In this document: positions 9,458 through 17,849 of the stretch, one piece after another
How positions within the stretch are numbered: position 1 is the stretch's first letter
How the letters are laid out: every line of letters starts with the position of its first letter
Source: JAPHSX01 sp039714395
GTDB lineage: Bacteria > Pseudomonadota > Gammaproteobacteria > Thiohalomonadales > Thiohalomonadaceae
Assembly: GCA_039714395.1 (NCBI GenBank)
Contig: JBDLJH010000017.1
Span: 12,368 to 76,367 of the forward strand
Reading direction: 5' to 3'
DNA length: 64,000 nt
Notes under the pieces: generated by a model
The model's database searches: none
Told to the model about the DNA's origin: nothing
Seen by the model: only the letters and a program-made list of their open reading frames with translations
Position numbers and translations under genes: made by a program

Positions 9458-9724
9458 TAGCTTGGTTATTCATCTCATTTACAGAAGCCATGGGCACGTA
9501 GCCTCCTGGCGGCTGATTCTAGCTAATACTGGTAGTTAAGTCAGCTGGTGGGTATGAAGCAGGGTAGATCTCTGCTGGGAAGCAAATAAGGACGGTTACA
9601 CCTCTAGATTAATCTGTATAGACAAAAATGCACTATACACAAACTTACATGCTACCAACAAAGGCCTATATTTGACTGAGTATTTCCTTATACTGGAGGA
9701 ATACAGTTTAAAGATGAGGTCAGA

Positions 9725-12019
9725 ATGTCTGCTTCAGAGGATCACACACTTCACTACCGGCTGATGTTCTCCGAGAACCTGGCTGTCATGCTGCTTATCA
9801 ATCCCGATGATGGCAGGATAATCGACGCTAGTATGGGTGCTTGCCAATACTATGGGTACTCACTGTCCGATCTGACGACGATGAGCATCTTTGACATCAA
9901 TGTCATGAGCAAAGATGAGATCGACGTCGAGATGAAGCGAGCCAAGGAAGAATCAAAAAACCACTTCAACTTTAGCCACCGGCTTGCTTCGGGAGAAGTC
10001 CGCGACGTGGAAGTCTACTCCAATCCAATTCCCATGGAGGGCCAGAAGTTTCTCTACTCAATTATCCACGACATTACCGAGCGCAAACAGGCGCAAGAGC
10101 AATACCGCCACCTCTTCGAACGAACTGGAACAGGGATGGCTGTGCTTGAGGCCGACGGTACCCTGTCATTGGTCAACCGCACATTCGCCCAGCTCGCAGA
10201 GGCTGACGAGTCAGAAATTATCGGTCACTCCTTCCTGGAATGGGTGGCTGAGGCGGATAAAGAACGGATGCAGGAATACCACCTGAAACGCCTTCATGGA
10301 GAGGATGCACCAGATAACTATGAATTTCAGTATAAGACTCTAAAGGGTCACAGGGGTTGGGCGCTGCTGAACATCTCATTTTTTCCAAATTCTGGCAGAA
10401 CCATGGTCTCTGCAATCAATATTACCGAGCGCAAGCAGGCAGAGCAAAAGTTGCAACAGGCAAATGTTGTTGTTGAGAGAAGTCCAGCAGTGCTCTTTCA
10501 GTGGAAAGCAACTAAGGGGTGGCCGGTAAAATTTGTTTCCAGAAATGTGAATCAATTTGGATATACAGCCGAGGAACTAATATCTGGTGGTGTCTCATTC
10601 ATAGAAATTGTGCATCCTGATGATATTCAGAAAGTTGGCGAGGAGGTGGAAAAATATTCTAGTGCTGGAGTAGATGAATTCACTCAAGAATATCGTATTG
10701 TCTCGCCAACGGGGGAGATTTACTGGATTGATGACCGTACTACGATTGAGAGAAATGCTGAAGGATATATCACTGGCTATCAAGGTGTTGTCATTGATAT
10801 CACCGAACGCAAGCAAGCAGAGAAGGAAAAAGAACAGCTACTAAATGAGCTTCTGCACTCTCAGAAGATGGAGTCACTCGGCCATCTAACTGGAGGGATC
10901 GCACACGAGTTTAACAATCTGCTAGGGGTTATCAACGGATTCACAGAGCTTGCAGTAACTAAGTGTATTAATAACGGAGATGAAAAACTTCTGGAATATA
11001 TGCGTAGTATTGAGACTGCCAGTGGCCGTGCCACCAAATTGGTTGCAGAAATGCTCGCTTTTGGTCGAAGCGAACAGGCCGACAATTTGCCACTAAATAT
11101 ATCTACTCTTATATTAGAAAACGTTAACACGCTACGTTCAACTCTACCCAGCTCAATCGAAATAGAAACTAAAATTGATCCATATCTACCTAGTGTGCTG
11201 ATGAATCCAACTCAGTTAAAACAAATATTGATGAATCTTTCTATCAATGCACGTGATGCAATGGATGGTGTGGGTAAATTAACCGTTCGACTGCATGAGC
11301 TTCATGGCTTAGATGCAGAGGACTCCGTATCATACAAACCTATTGGTGGAGACTGGGTTGAATTAAGTGTTAGCGATACAGGTTCAGGTATTGAACCTGA
11401 GATAATAAAAAACATCTTCAATCCATTCTTTACAACCAAAGATGTTGGTATGGGAACGGGAATGGGGCTTTCTATCATTTACCGCATTATGGAAGACCAC
11501 GATGGACATATCTTACTGGATAGCAAACCCGGAAAAGGGACTACCTTTCGCTTATTATTCCCCCCTATTCCAAATGAAATCACTGAGAAGAGTGATTTAA
11601 CAGATGAGTTGTCAGAGATTCCTGTTGGAGATGGATCTGAAGTTTTAGTAGTTGATGATGAAGAGATGCTGGCTGTGTTTATATCAGAGTTAGTAAAAGA
11701 ATATGGTTATAAATCACACTATGTTACTGATAGTATAGAAGCCTTAAATTTGTTTAAGGAGGATCCTGACCGGTTCTCTATCTTGATTACCGATCAAACC
11801 ATGCCAAAAATAACGGGGAAGGAGCTGGTTGATAAGTTGAAGACAATCCGCCCAGAACTACCTGTGATTATGTGTTCAGGCTATAGCGATAAAATTAATT
11901 CAGATGAGGCTTCTGAACTTGATTTCTCTTATATCAGTAAACCTGTTGATGCTGGTGACATAATGAGAGAAATCTCAAATTTATTAGTTCAAAGAAATCA
12001 ATTAGACAATGTTGACTGA
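9725..12019 (+). CDS. Hybrid sensor histidine kinase, three PAS domains-HisKA-HATPase-REC
   Basis: This 764-residue cytosolic kinase has three PAS/PAC units, at about residues 5-125, 130-240 and 245-365. Each ends in a DITERKQA-type linker. The HisKA motif GGIAHEFNNLLGVING carries His394 and is the NtrB-like 'HEFNN' type, unlike the HEIRTP type of the preceding kinase. The ATPase G1 (DTGSGI) and G2 (GTGMGLS) boxes follow. The C-terminal receiver (about residues 640-755) has Asp690 in ILITDQTMP and Lys in YISKPVD. The first third of the gene is visibly richer in G+C than the rest, suggesting recombination. No DNA-binding output is attached or adjacent. Confidence 0.92.
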   Translation: MSASEDHTLHYRLMFSENLAVMLLINPDDGRIIDASMGACQYYGYSLSDLTTMSIFDINVMSKDEIDVEMKRAKEESKNHFNFSHRLASGEVRDVEVYSNPIPMEGQKFLYSIIHDITERKQAQEQYRHLFERTGTGMAVLEADGTLSLVNRTFAQLAEADESEIIGHSFLEWVAEADKERMQEYHLKRLHGEDAPDNYEFQYKTLKGHRGWALLNISFFPNSGRTMVSAINITERKQAEQKLQQANVVVERSPAVLFQWKATKGWPVKFVSRNVNQFGYTAEELISGGVSFIEIVHPDDIQKVGEEVEKYSSAGVDEFTQEYRIVSPTGEIYWIDDRTTIERNAEGYITGYQGVVIDITERKQAEKEKEQLLNELLHSQKMESLGHLTGGIAHEFNNLLGVINGFTELAVTKCINNGDEKLLEYMRSIETASGRATKLVAEMLAFGRSEQADNLPLNISTLILENVNTLRSTLPSSIEIETKIDPYLPSVLMNPTQLKQILMNLSINARDAMDGVGKLTVRLHELHGLDAEDSVSYKPIGGDWVELSVSDTGSGIEPEIIKNIFNPFFTTKDVGMGTGMGLSIIYRIMEDHDGHILLDSKPGKGTTFRLLFPPIPNEITEKSDLTDELSEIPVGDGSEVLVVDDEEMLAVFISELVKEYGYKSHYVTDSIEALNLFKEDPDRFSILITDQTMPKITGKELVDKLKTIRPELPVIMCSGYSDKINSDEASELDFSYISKPVDAGDIMREISNLLVQRNQLDNVD

Positions 12020-12363
12020 ATGTTGATTGCATCAGATGCGATATAAATGGATATCACTACGCAACCACTGACTCCTGATTAGGTTGGATTTATTAATTGT
12101 GTAAGTGGCCAATATTTTCGGTGGTAACTCAAAGATGGAGTTTTTCAACAGTATCTTCTAGAAGTGACTATAAGGCGAGTTATATCCAGGTTATAGGGGG
12201 GGTAAGGGTAGTTTCGATCCTGTGGCGGAAGCAAACGAATAGTGTTGTTTAAGTCAGGATTCGGTTGATGTCACCTCGCGTAGCAGAAATATAGCCGCAA
12301 GTAGCTAATTTGAGACTAAATACAGCCGAAAAATTATTGTGGTGATGTTTTAATTTAGTGTAG
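12020..12363. other. Convergent intergenic spacer, no gene seen
   Basis: These 344 AT-rich bases lie between the end of the second hybrid kinase and the end of the sulfotransferase gene. A 12-base direct repeat, TAGCTAATTTGA, occurs at 12302-12313 and again at 12361-12372, the second copy covering the sulfotransferase stop codon. No open frame, clear terminator hairpin or RNA gene could be supported. Confidence 0.5.
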
Positions 12364-12897
12364 CTAATTTGACGCGTTATGGCAGGTCTCCCATTCTGCC
12401 AGTGCCGCTTCCAAATCTCCTTCGGCACCGATCTGTAGCCAGAAGCTAGTAAAGTCCTCTTTGGCATGTTCCAGCTGGAACGGCATCCTCATGGATTTGT
12501 CCTTCAGGAAGTGTTCGATATTTGCCTCGACGGTATCGAGGTAGTCGAGTGCAACTACATGAGCTGTTGGCGTAGCCTGCAACTCTAGTAAGATCCCCTC
12601 TCGATAGGCCTGCATGATGCCGAACTCGGCACGGCGTGCAAAGCTCTCAGCTGTCTGTTCACGATCACGGCTCAGGTGCACGTAGAAGGCATTATCACCA
12701 TATTCTTTGTCCAGCCTGCCGAGCAACCAGCTTAGACGGTTGTCTGCCTCTATGTGATCGTGAGGATAGTTGAGGCGTTCACTTCCAATAACACCGCTAC
12801 GTGATTCATGCAGTGCGCTGAAGTTGGTGATGTGCTGGCAGGCGCGGATGAAGGTGGTGGAGCCGCAGCGGCCGGTATTGAGAATAAAGACGTTCAC
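12364..12897 (-). CDS. Sulfotransferase-like protein
   Basis: This 177-residue protein resembles small PAPS-dependent sulfotransferases. The N-terminal strand and P-loop-like PAPS-binding site read FILNTGRCGSTTF at residues 4-16. A second PAPS-contact segment, HLSRDREQTAESFARR, lies near residue 85. It is shorter than typical members (250-300 residues). The GTG start at 12897 overlaps the stop of the upstream glycosyltransferase as GTGA and has GGGAG 9-10 bases before it. This suggests translational coupling and is preferred to the ATG at 12915. Role (inference): sulfation of a glycan or other product made by the two upstream enzymes. Confidence 0.7.
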   Translation of the reverse strand: MNVFILNTGRCGSTTFIRACQHITNFSALHESRSGVIGSERLNYPHDHIEADNRLSWLLGRLDKEYGDNAFYVHLSRDREQTAESFARRAEFGIMQAYREGILLELQATPTAHVVALDYLDTVEANIEHFLKDKSMRMPFQLEHAKEDFTSFWLQIGAEGDLEAALAEWETCHNASN

Positions 12898-14666
12898 TGC
12901 AGTTGAGACTCCCACGTCTTACGGTCGTTGCGGTAATGAATAATGGCGTTAATGATATCGTGCCGGCGCTGTGCCTGATGTCCCGCTGAGTGAATCAGTT
13001 TGTAGCCGCTTGCCTCATCACCAAAGTTGAATTCCATATTGGTGACAAAGTGGCTAAACTCGGCGCGAGACTGAGACAGGGCCTCTGTTTGTTGCCACCA
13101 CTGCTCGCTCTCTTCAAACAGTGACCTGAGGGCCGTTATCTTCTCCACGATCTGTTCGTGTTTGGTGGTGTAGTTACGCAGCATCTGCGCCTCGACCTCC
13201 TGCACTACAGACTCTACCTGCTTCGTTGTCAACGATATGGCGGGGTAGCCCTGTGCAGTAAGTTGTTCCATGGAAAAGAGCATCACATCACCAAAGAACT
13301 GCCGTTCGAACTCAACAGATAGGTCGACACGTTGCTGCTTGCGATTAATGCCAGGGCGAAACTCTGAGTGGCCTATCTCATCCACTGTGCGCTTGTGAAG
13401 CATAGGCAGGTTGGCGGAGACAAATTTTTCACCTATTTCCGACTTTATGATGCGCCCAAGCACAGGGCCGGCCATCCGTAGTTTTAAAGTGGCGAAGGGG
13501 ACGAAGTAGCGCAGCGCCTCGGCACGAAATATATAGTTACCGGTGTAGATGGTACGCGCCGGGTTGATGGTGTCGGCAAGTAGCTGATGTTCGTAGTAGC
13601 TTTTGCGCGTTGGGTGCTCACCGTCGAAGAAGCGGTTCAGCTTGTGTGTAAAATCGGCAAAGCAGCTTGTGTGGTCATGTTCGCCAGTGATAGCACACTG
13701 GTAATTGAAGGTGTTTGTTTTTGTCTTGAAGCCAAACAGGTCAGCCATATCATGGTAGGCTGCATCGTCACTGTTTTGTACCTGATTGCCATGAAAGCTA
13801 CAGGCACCATTGGCCCTGGTGTTGGCAATCAAGGAGAGGAAAGCAGTGACATCATCAAGAAAATTACTGGCCATCACGGAGGGGGAGACCGGCGGGTCAC
13901 CTACTACCTTACCGGTGAGGATGGTGGTGTCACGTTCTCTAAATATTTTGTCGAGCTGGTAGAAAAAATTAATGGCGTAGAGATTACGTTCCCCCGCTTC
14001 AGTCTGCACCTTGACCTGGAATTCCTGGTCGCTGTCGATAAAGTAGATGAGCGTATTGTCCCTGTTTGCAACCATCTCATTGAGTTTCAGGTAGGCGATG
14101 TTGCGCATCATCGAAGCGCCCTTGTGGTAGAAGGCATCGACCGGGTTATTGCCGATGATCGGTGTCAGCTGTGCACGCGTTTTATCATCGAGTTTGTCGA
14201 GCTGTGCCAGTTGCTCGCTCTGACCGAAGTAGAGGGTGGTGAGACCGCGATGGTCATAATCCGCTGCGATCTTGCGGTGGCGCTCAATGTTGTGTTGTTC
14301 CCGACTGTCGTCGGCGACGAGTACGGAGATCTTGCTGTAGTGTCCCTCTCTTTTGCCACCGTAGCCGAAGGTTTCACAAAGTCTGAGGGTGCTGCCCAGG
14401 CAGGCCTCCAGGTGTTGTGGACGGTCTGCTACCGGGATGACAATGATGAAGTTGTGAAGAGTCCTATCTTTGGCCCGGAGTTTCTCCAGCTCTACAAATA
14501 GTTGCTGATACTTTGTGAGTAGCTTGTTGTTATCCGGGTGTTGCCACAGTTGATTTTCAGTCAGAGAGATGGCGTGGTGATAGATTGCCAGGCGTTTTTG
14601 CCTGTCGTTTTCGGTGTTGAGCTGTTGCCGCAGCTGCGCCAGTGTCACATCATAATTGTGGCTCAT
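12894..14666 (-). CDS. Family-2-like (GT-A fold) glycosyltransferase, large unusual form
   Basis: This 590-residue soluble protein has a helical N-terminus (residues 1-70), then a GT-A-type domain. The nucleotide-binding strand FIIVIPVADRPQHLEACLGS lies at residues 73-92, VLVADDS at 115-121, and a DxD motif in YFIDSDQEF at 208-216. A long insert with several Cys and His residues follows (CSFHGN, CAITGEHDH, CFADFTH), then an acceptor-side region and a helical C-terminus. No membrane helix is present. The specificity is unknown. It starts 14 bases after the stop of the ThDP-enzyme gene and is coupled to the sulfotransferase gene, so the three are probably co-transcribed. Confidence 0.65.
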   Translation of the reverse strand: MSHNYDVTLAQLRQQLNTENDRQKRLAIYHHAISLTENQLWQHPDNNKLLTKYQQLFVELEKLRAKDRTLHNFIIVIPVADRPQHLEACLGSTLRLCETFGYGGKREGHYSKISVLVADDSREQHNIERHRKIAADYDHRGLTTLYFGQSEQLAQLDKLDDKTRAQLTPIIGNNPVDAFYHKGASMMRNIAYLKLNEMVANRDNTLIYFIDSDQEFQVKVQTEAGERNLYAINFFYQLDKIFRERDTTILTGKVVGDPPVSPSVMASNFLDDVTAFLSLIANTRANGACSFHGNQVQNSDDAAYHDMADLFGFKTKTNTFNYQCAITGEHDHTSCFADFTHKLNRFFDGEHPTRKSYYEHQLLADTINPARTIYTGNYIFRAEALRYFVPFATLKLRMAGPVLGRIIKSEIGEKFVSANLPMLHKRTVDEIGHSEFRPGINRKQQRVDLSVEFERQFFGDVMLFSMEQLTAQGYPAISLTTKQVESVVQEVEAQMLRNYTTKHEQIVEKITALRSLFEESEQWWQQTEALSQSRAEFSHFVTNMEFNFGDEASGYKLIHSAGHQAQRRHDIINAIIHYRNDRKTWESQLQ

Positions 14667-14680
14667 CGCTTATTTCTCGT

Positions 14681-16339
14681 TTAGCGACGTGATGAGTAGT
14701 TGGGAAATTTGTCCTTGTCGATCACCATCTCGATGAGGTTGATCGCGCCGCTGAGGTCGTCCTGTGCGAACATCTGTTCCACGTCGGCCTCGGTCTCAAG
14801 TTTTCGATAGTTAACGCCAAAGGATTTGGCGAGCGCCTCGAAGTCGGGGTTAATAAAGTCGCAGTTAATGTAGCGTTGGTTGTAATGCTGATGCTGGTTC
14901 TTCCTTATCAGCCCCATGGTGCTGTTGTTAAACAGCAGGATGTTGAGTGGTAGGCGGTAGTTCACTGCCGTCATGATCTCCATACAGCACATCTGGAAAC
15001 CACCGTCGCCGAGGATGGCAAAGGTCGGTTTTTTCTCGGCAAAGCGTGCACCGATGGCCGCGGGGATGGCATGCCCCAGTGACGAGACACCGGAGTTGGG
15101 ATGGTAGTGGTTACCGCTGGCCACCTGAAAGAAGTTCTGCGCGAAGATGATATTGTCATCGAACACTACCGCATCTTTGGGGAAGGCCTGTTCCAGTTCG
15201 GTGAAGAATTTCTTTACCAGCGAGAAGCCGGACTGGAAGATCGCATAATCGCTGTTGTCGCTTCCCTTCAAACTTGCAATCAACTGTTTGGCCTCACTGC
15301 TGTCACGTTGTTTGCCTTCCAGGTGGCGCAGTAGGTCATGCAGCACCTCGTTGATCTCGCCCTGCACCGCGATGTCGGCCTCGAACACCTTGTCCAACTG
15401 CTCAGGGTCATTGTCGATCTGCACCAGCGTGCGGTTGCCGAGTAGCGTCTTTTCCCACAGGTAGCTGGTGCGCTCGTTAAAGCTGGCACCAAGAAACAGG
15501 ATCAGGTCGGCGTGGTCCACCAGATATTTGTAGGCGTGGCCGCTGGAGGTGACACCGAGGCTGCCCAGTGACATGGGGGACTGTTCGTCGATTACCCCCT
15601 TGGCCTTGAGGCTGCTGGCCACCGGGATCGCCAGTGATTCGCTCAGTTGTGAGACCAGTAGCTGTGCCTGCGAGCGGATGCAGCCGTGTCCGGCGACAAT
15701 GATCGGCTGCTTTGCCGCCAGCAGCGCCTCGGCGATAGCGGCGGTGGAGTGTGAGGCACCATTGAGGCGGCGCGGGCGCTTTGTGGTGACGATCTCATCG
15801 AGGATCGCATCGTCCACCAGCTCACTCTGTACATTGAAGGGGAAGCTGAGCAGCACCGGGCCGGGGTTGGGGGAGAGCAGGATCTTCGAGGCGCGGTTAA
15901 GCGCCTGAGCCAGGTAGTCAGTGCGTTCGATGATGCGGTTGTAGCGGGTGATGCCCTTGAAAAGGGAGAGCTGGTCGATGCTGCCACCCTCGCCGGAGCT
16001 CTCCTGCAGCCCGCCCTTGCCGAAGATATTGGTGGAGGTCTCACCAGTGATTACCAGTACCGGTAGCTTGTCGGCATAGGCGCTGGCGATGCCGGTAACC
16101 AGATTGGTGGCACCCGGCCCGGCGGTGGTGATGCAGGCTGATACCCGTCCCGAGGCCCGTGCATAGCCGCCGGCCATGAAGGCGGCGCCCTGCTCGTGCT
16201 TCACCAGCACGCTCTGGATGCCAGAATCATACAGGCGGTCGTATACGGGCAGGATATGTGCCCCCGGCATGCCGAAGATAGTGTCTATCCCCAGTCGCTG
16301 CAGGTACTTTACAATTAATTCACTTACGGTAACGTTCAT
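14681..16339 (-). CDS. Thiamine-diphosphate enzyme of the acetolactate synthase type
   Basis: This 552-residue enzyme has the three-domain layout of the acetolactate synthase/pyruvate oxidase family. The N-terminal pyrimidine-binding domain holds the activating Glu49 in VKHEQGAAFMAGGYARASG. A central Rossmann-like domain spans about residues 195-330. The C-terminal diphosphate-binding domain has GDGGFQM near residue 443 with the matching NN about 25 residues later. No regulatory small subunit is adjacent, and the partners are a glycosyltransferase and a sulfotransferase. A specialised 2-keto-acid reaction in glycoconjugate or sulfonate metabolism is therefore likelier than branched-chain amino acid synthesis (inference). 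The family-typical start MNVTVSEL at 16339 is preferred over the in-frame extension to 16444. Confidence 0.8.
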   Translation of the reverse strand: MNVTVSELIVKYLQRLGIDTIFGMPGAHILPVYDRLYDSGIQSVLVKHEQGAAFMAGGYARASGRVSACITTAGPGATNLVTGIASAYADKLPVLVITGETSTNIFGKGGLQESSGEGGSIDQLSLFKGITRYNRIIERTDYLAQALNRASKILLSPNPGPVLLSFPFNVQSELVDDAILDEIVTTKRPRRLNGASHSTAAIAEALLAAKQPIIVAGHGCIRSQAQLLVSQLSESLAIPVASSLKAKGVIDEQSPMSLGSLGVTSSGHAYKYLVDHADLILFLGASFNERTSYLWEKTLLGNRTLVQIDNDPEQLDKVFEADIAVQGEINEVLHDLLRHLEGKQRDSSEAKQLIASLKGSDNSDYAIFQSGFSLVKKFFTELEQAFPKDAVVFDDNIIFAQNFFQVASGNHYHPNSGVSSLGHAIPAAIGARFAEKKPTFAILGDGGFQMCCMEIMTAVNYRLPLNILLFNNSTMGLIRKNQHQHYNQRYINCDFINPDFEALAKSFGVNYRKLETEADVEQMFAQDDLSGAINLIEMVIDKDKFPNYSSRR

Positions 16340-16530
16340 CTCGATGCGTCGTTTACGGCGTATCCAGGCCTGGCCCGTACGGGGCGGCGTCATTAATATT
16401 CTTTGCGAACGCCCGATTATGAAGAGGCGTCTCACAGGTATCAAGGCATTATTTGAGGGCTTGTTGTGGGACAGCAGAAGGGGAGGTAGTATCAGTATAA
16501 ATTCAGATTGAGTAAGTGAGGGGGGTGGTA

Positions 16531-16974
16531 GTGGGTGCGATTAAAAGAGAATGGCAGGCGGCAGTAGTCTATTTACTGATTTTGGTGCTGGTGGTCAATG
16601 TGCACTTTATCGGCCTGGCGGATTTCAGCCTCTACGGTATCAATATATCTATCTACAGCCTGTTGGCCTATGTGCTTTACAGTCTCTTGCTGGTAAGCAG
16701 TAGCGACAAATTTGTACACCATCATCTGCTGGCCTCGGCGAGTACGTTCTTCGTCTACTTCTTTCTCAGCAGCCTCTACAGTGGAATGATGTTTGTGCTG
16801 GGTTATGAGGTGAACGTGATCAGCTGGTCATTACTACAACAGGCCAATTTTTCCACCTGGGTAGCTCTTGGCCCGCTAATGGCCATTCTGGCCCATACAC
16901 TGATGTCAGCAGTGCACGGCATCATGTTAAGCATGAAGAGCAAAGACCCCGACGGCAGGCCCTACGCCGCCTAA
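16531..16974 (+). CDS. Unknown four-helix membrane protein
   Basis: I do not recognise this 147-residue protein. It has about four hydrophobic segments (near residues 10-30, 38-58, 68-92 and 110-132) and a short polar C-terminal tail ending KSKDPDGRP. The GTG at 16531 is chosen because an AGGGGGG run lies six bases upstream; an in-frame GTG at 16516 would place that run inside the gene. It is divergent from the ThDP-enzyme operon and convergent with the SlyD-like gene, so neighbours give no functional hint. Confidence 0.6.
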   Translation: MGAIKREWQAAVVYLLILVLVVNVHFIGLADFSLYGINISIYSLLAYVLYSLLLVSSSDKFVHHHLLASASTFFVYFFLSSLYSGMMFVLGYEVNVISWSLLQQANFSTWVALGPLMAILAHTLMSAVHGIMLSMKSKDPDGRPYAA

Positions 16975-16979
16975 GTGGT

Positions 16980-17465
16980 CTACTGCGAGTAGATTTCGTC
17001 AATCGATGTTACCTTGCCGGTCTCCAGCTCTTCGGAACCCGCATCGCGAACATTGGTGATCACGACATCAAAGCTGAGGGTGACACCCGCTAGTGGTGGG
17101 TTGGCGTCGATAGTCACCTCCTTGTCATCGGCCGCCACCACAATTACTTCTACCTCATCATCGTCTTTGCCGGTTTTAAACGACATGCCGACCTTGATCT
17201 CGTCGCCAGTGTTGAAACGCTCACGGGGCACCGTCTTCATCAGCCGCTCGTCGCGCACGCCGTAGGCCTGTTCCGGGCTGAGTGTGAATTTGAGTTGTTC
17301 GCCTGAGTTGTGTCCCTCTAGTTTGGCCTCGAAGGCCGGGAACAGGGTATTGGTGCCGTGAATGTAGCTGAACGAGTCACGCCCATCGGTGGAGTCGATG
17401 GTATTGCCCTTATCGTCCTGCAGGGTATATTCGAGGGTGACAACACTGTTTTTTTCAATCGCCAT
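16980..17465 (-). CDS. SlyD-type FKBP peptidyl-prolyl isomerase
   Basis: This 161-residue cytosolic protein has the SlyD arrangement: an FKBP domain (residues 1-70 and 130-150) with the IF chaperone insert between. Marker segments are VTLEYTLQDDKGNTIDST, YIHGTNTLFPAFEAKLEGH and AYGVRDERLMKTVPRERF. The metal-binding His/Cys-rich tail of E. coli SlyD is absent; the protein ends in an acidic tail. It should act as a folding helper and prolyl isomerase, while nickel delivery is doubtful without the tail. SlpA/FkpB is the alternative, but the IF-domain sequence is closer to SlyD. Confidence 0.85.
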   Translation of the reverse strand: MAIEKNSVVTLEYTLQDDKGNTIDSTDGRDSFSYIHGTNTLFPAFEAKLEGHNSGEQLKFTLSPEQAYGVRDERLMKTVPRERFNTGDEIKVGMSFKTGKDDDEVEVIVVAADDKEVTIDANPPLAGVTLSFDVVITNVRDAGSEELETGKVTSIDEIYSQ

Positions 17466-17548
17466 GGTGATCTCGCTAGCCTATGGGTGATGGTTTAGAG
17501 TTAAAACTGGCAAAGACGATAATTGATTACCACAGGAATGTCTAAATT

Positions 17549-17839
17549 GTGTTTGTAACTTTCCATAGCCGTGCCGCAGGTGACTTCTCTATGTTTGAAG
17601 AGGTGGCCGTTAGCCTGCTGAAAAAGATGGGCCACAGTGGCACCGTACCCAGTGCCATTATGCCCGAGGATATTCCGCAGGCCTTACAACAGCTGAGGGT
17701 GGCACTGGGTGCAGAGCCGGCAGAAGTTTCTGGAGTAGAGGGGGATGAGCTGCTGGTGAGTCTGTCGCGCCGGGCCTATCCGTTGATTAAAATGCTTGAG
17801 GCTTCAGTGGCGCAGAAGAGCGAAGTGATGTGGGACTGA
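17549..17839 (+). CDS. DUF1840 protein
   Basis: This 96-residue protein matches DUF1840, a small soluble family of unknown function. It begins with a strand of the MFVTFHSRAAGDF type and ends with the characteristic SRRAYPLIKMLEAS...VMWD segment. The family start MF(V/K)xF fits the GTG at 17549, with AGGA upstream. It runs divergently from the SlyD-like gene, so the two may share a promoter region. Its end abuts the diguanylate cyclase gene, which is on the opposite strand. Confidence 0.8.
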   Translation: MFVTFHSRAAGDFSMFEEVAVSLLKKMGHSGTVPSAIMPEDIPQALQQLRVALGAEPAEVSGVEGDELLVSLSRRAYPLIKMLEASVAQKSEVMWD

Positions 17840-17849
17840 TCATGGTTGT

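Noticed and set aside
12302..12372. 12-base direct repeat as an attachment site
   Set aside because: The copies are only 59 bases apart, enclose no gene, and no integrase or transposase is nearby.
13587..14501. Long open frame on the plus strand, antisense to the glycosyltransferase gene
   Set aside because: The minus-strand frame has clear glycosyltransferase motifs; the antisense frame shows no domain and arises from codon bias.
14681..16339. Assignment as housekeeping acetolactate synthase IlvB
   Set aside because: No ilvH/ilvN small-subunit gene follows, and the partners are glycosyl- and sulfotransferases.
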